From assembly GCA_016342655.1 (NCBI GenBank), contig JAEINL010000009.1, forward strand, positions 1 through 64,000: a DNA stretch of 64,000 nucleotides, in the 5' to 3' direction. The notes beneath the pieces were generated by a model, which did no database searches, was not told where the DNA came from, and saw only the letters and a program-made list of their open reading frames with translations. Of the stretch, positions 63,081 to 64,000 are shown one piece after another. The stretch comes from Sphaerochaeta sp. GTDB lineage: Bacteria; Spirochaetota; Spirochaetia; Sphaerochaetales; Sphaerochaetaceae. Position 1 is the first letter of the stretch, and each line of letters opens with the position of its first letter. The translations under genes and the position numbers were made by a program.

Positions 63081-64000
63081 GCGAAATGAAGATGACCCTG
63101 TGGGCTATGGTGAGGCCTTGGTTGAGCTGGGGGATACGAACAAGGACGTAGTTGTTCTTGATGCCGACTTGTCCCATGCAACTATGACCTGTTACTTTGC
63201 AGACAAATACCCCAAGAGATTTTTCAATGTCGGGGTGGCTGAAACTAATCTCATTGATATTTCTGCTGGGATGTCTACCATGGGATATATCCCGTTTTGC
63301 AGCACCTTTGCCCTGTTTGGAACAGGTAGGGCCTATGAGCAGATTAGAAACAGTGTTGTCTACCCTGGTTTCAATGTGAAGATCTGTTGTACTCATGCTG
63401 GTCTTACTGTAGGAGAAGATGGTGGAAGTCACCAGGCTATCGAGGACATTGCGTTGATGCGTGTTATTCCTGGGATGACAATTGTTGTTCCTTGTGATGC
63501 CAATGAAAGGTATCAATACCCCAGGGCAAGCCCTGGACCCAGGAGGCGTTGCCTCCTTTTCCGCCCCAAGGGGCGGGGTATCTCACCTTGCTTTCCCGCC
63601 ACTCGCTCGGTAATGGAAGCATGCTTCCGCTACTCTCGCTTCGTTGGGGAATGAAGCAAAGAAAGCTGTTTTTTCCCTAGCGGAAACTGAAGGTCCGGCT
63701 TACCTGCGTTTGGCACGTTCGCCCAGTACCGTTTTTGAAGAGTCCATGCCGTTTGAGTTGGGTAAGGCCAATGTGCTGAGAGAGGGGAATGACTTGGTCA
63801 TATTCGCTTGCGGTATCATGGTCGATACTGCCCTTTCTTGTGCAAAGCAGCTACAAGACGAGCTGAAATCTTCTGTTGCTGTGATTAATGTGCATACCAT
63901 CAAACCCATCGATAGGGAGTGTGTGCTTTCCTATGCGACGCTATCGCTGATGTCCTTATAGGAAACGGCGACTTCAAATTCAAGAAGATAGGTATACAGG
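63077..64000 (+). pseudogene. Transketolase C-terminal subunit, multiply broken, runs off the window
   Basis: It starts ATG 63077 (MSEMKMT), overlapping the previous stop. A one-base deletion near 63096 shifts the frame to [20 protein letters not shown]. PalE copy 10 at 63502-63649 interrupts it; excision restores [14 protein letters not shown]. Near 63940 another deletion removes the EEH region, because DAIADVLIGNGDFKFKKIGI follows in a different frame. Three lesions mean it is not functional. Confidence 0.82.
63502..63649 (-). repeat. PalE element, copy 10 (148-bp form)
   Basis: Complete copy in reverse orientation inside the transketolase pseudogene. Left flank on the minus strand is CTTCATT, right end TTTCATT. 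The same four stems as copies 5, 7 and 8. Confidence 0.95.

Noticed and set aside
43738-63649. PalE as a classical MITE with a target-site duplication of TTCATT
   Set aside because: In four of seven copies the left flank is TTGATT and the right is TTCATT, so the two are not duplicates of one target. The element also lacks terminal inverted repeats.

Overview
The window looks like a chromosomal segment from a spirochaete, most likely Sphaerochaeta or a close relative. This is inference. It rests on moderate GC, many ABC and TRAP carbohydrate uptake operons, and a binding protein whose mature end begins near FAAGTQEA, a style common in spirochaetes. No rRNA, tRNA or CRISPR array was seen.

Left third (1-21.3 kb), sugar-acid and sugar catabolism. 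A galactarate-type operon comes first: TctB remnant, TctA permease, LarA-like protein, galactarate dehydratase family enzyme, tartronate-semialdehyde reductase and a DapA-fold aldolase. It converges on an IclR regulator at a strong terminator. A GntR/FadR regulator then precedes an M20 hydrolase, a NagB-like deaminase/isomerase, an RbsBAC-type ABC importer and an aldose-epimerase-like protein. A degraded IS200-like transposase lies in the gap before the epimerase. Next is an operon of amidohydrolase, FGGY kinase, triose-phosphate-isomerase-like protein, two tandem YjbQ proteins and a SIS isomerase.

Middle (22.1-32 kb), an alpha-glucoside operon: a six-hairpin glycosidase, a GH65 phosphorylase, a LacI regulator, a MalEFG-type importer and a GH31 enzyme. 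Two identical 18-bp LacI-type operators lie before the first gene and before lacI.

Region 32-52.5 kb is an accessory, defence and toxin-antitoxin island in active decay. It carries AAA ATPases, a four-gene module (SF2 helicase, coiled-coil protein, two BrxD/DUF2791-like ATPases), HTH-ImmA/IrrE, AbiEi/AbiEii, zeta-toxin stubs, a DUF234 ATPase, a CPBP protease, HipBA and an ImmA/DUF4411 pair. A family of 148-161 bp multi-hairpin elements (called PalE here) is scattered through it. All seven complete copies sit directly 3' of TT(C/G)ATT, and removing the net insertion restores the broken reading frames. This pattern fits IS200/IS605-type single-strand transposition without a target duplication, and it is the most interesting signal in the window.

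Right end (52.5-64 kb). A TRAP operon (DctPQM) is followed by an unrecognised 406-aa protein, a KdsB-like cytidylyltransferase, a DapA-fold aldolase, a second KdsB-like enzyme and a convergent ROK regulator. An IS4-family element with a 7-bp target duplication has split a second dispersed repeat (R2). The window ends in transketolase pseudogenes with several lesions, one of them a PalE insertion.
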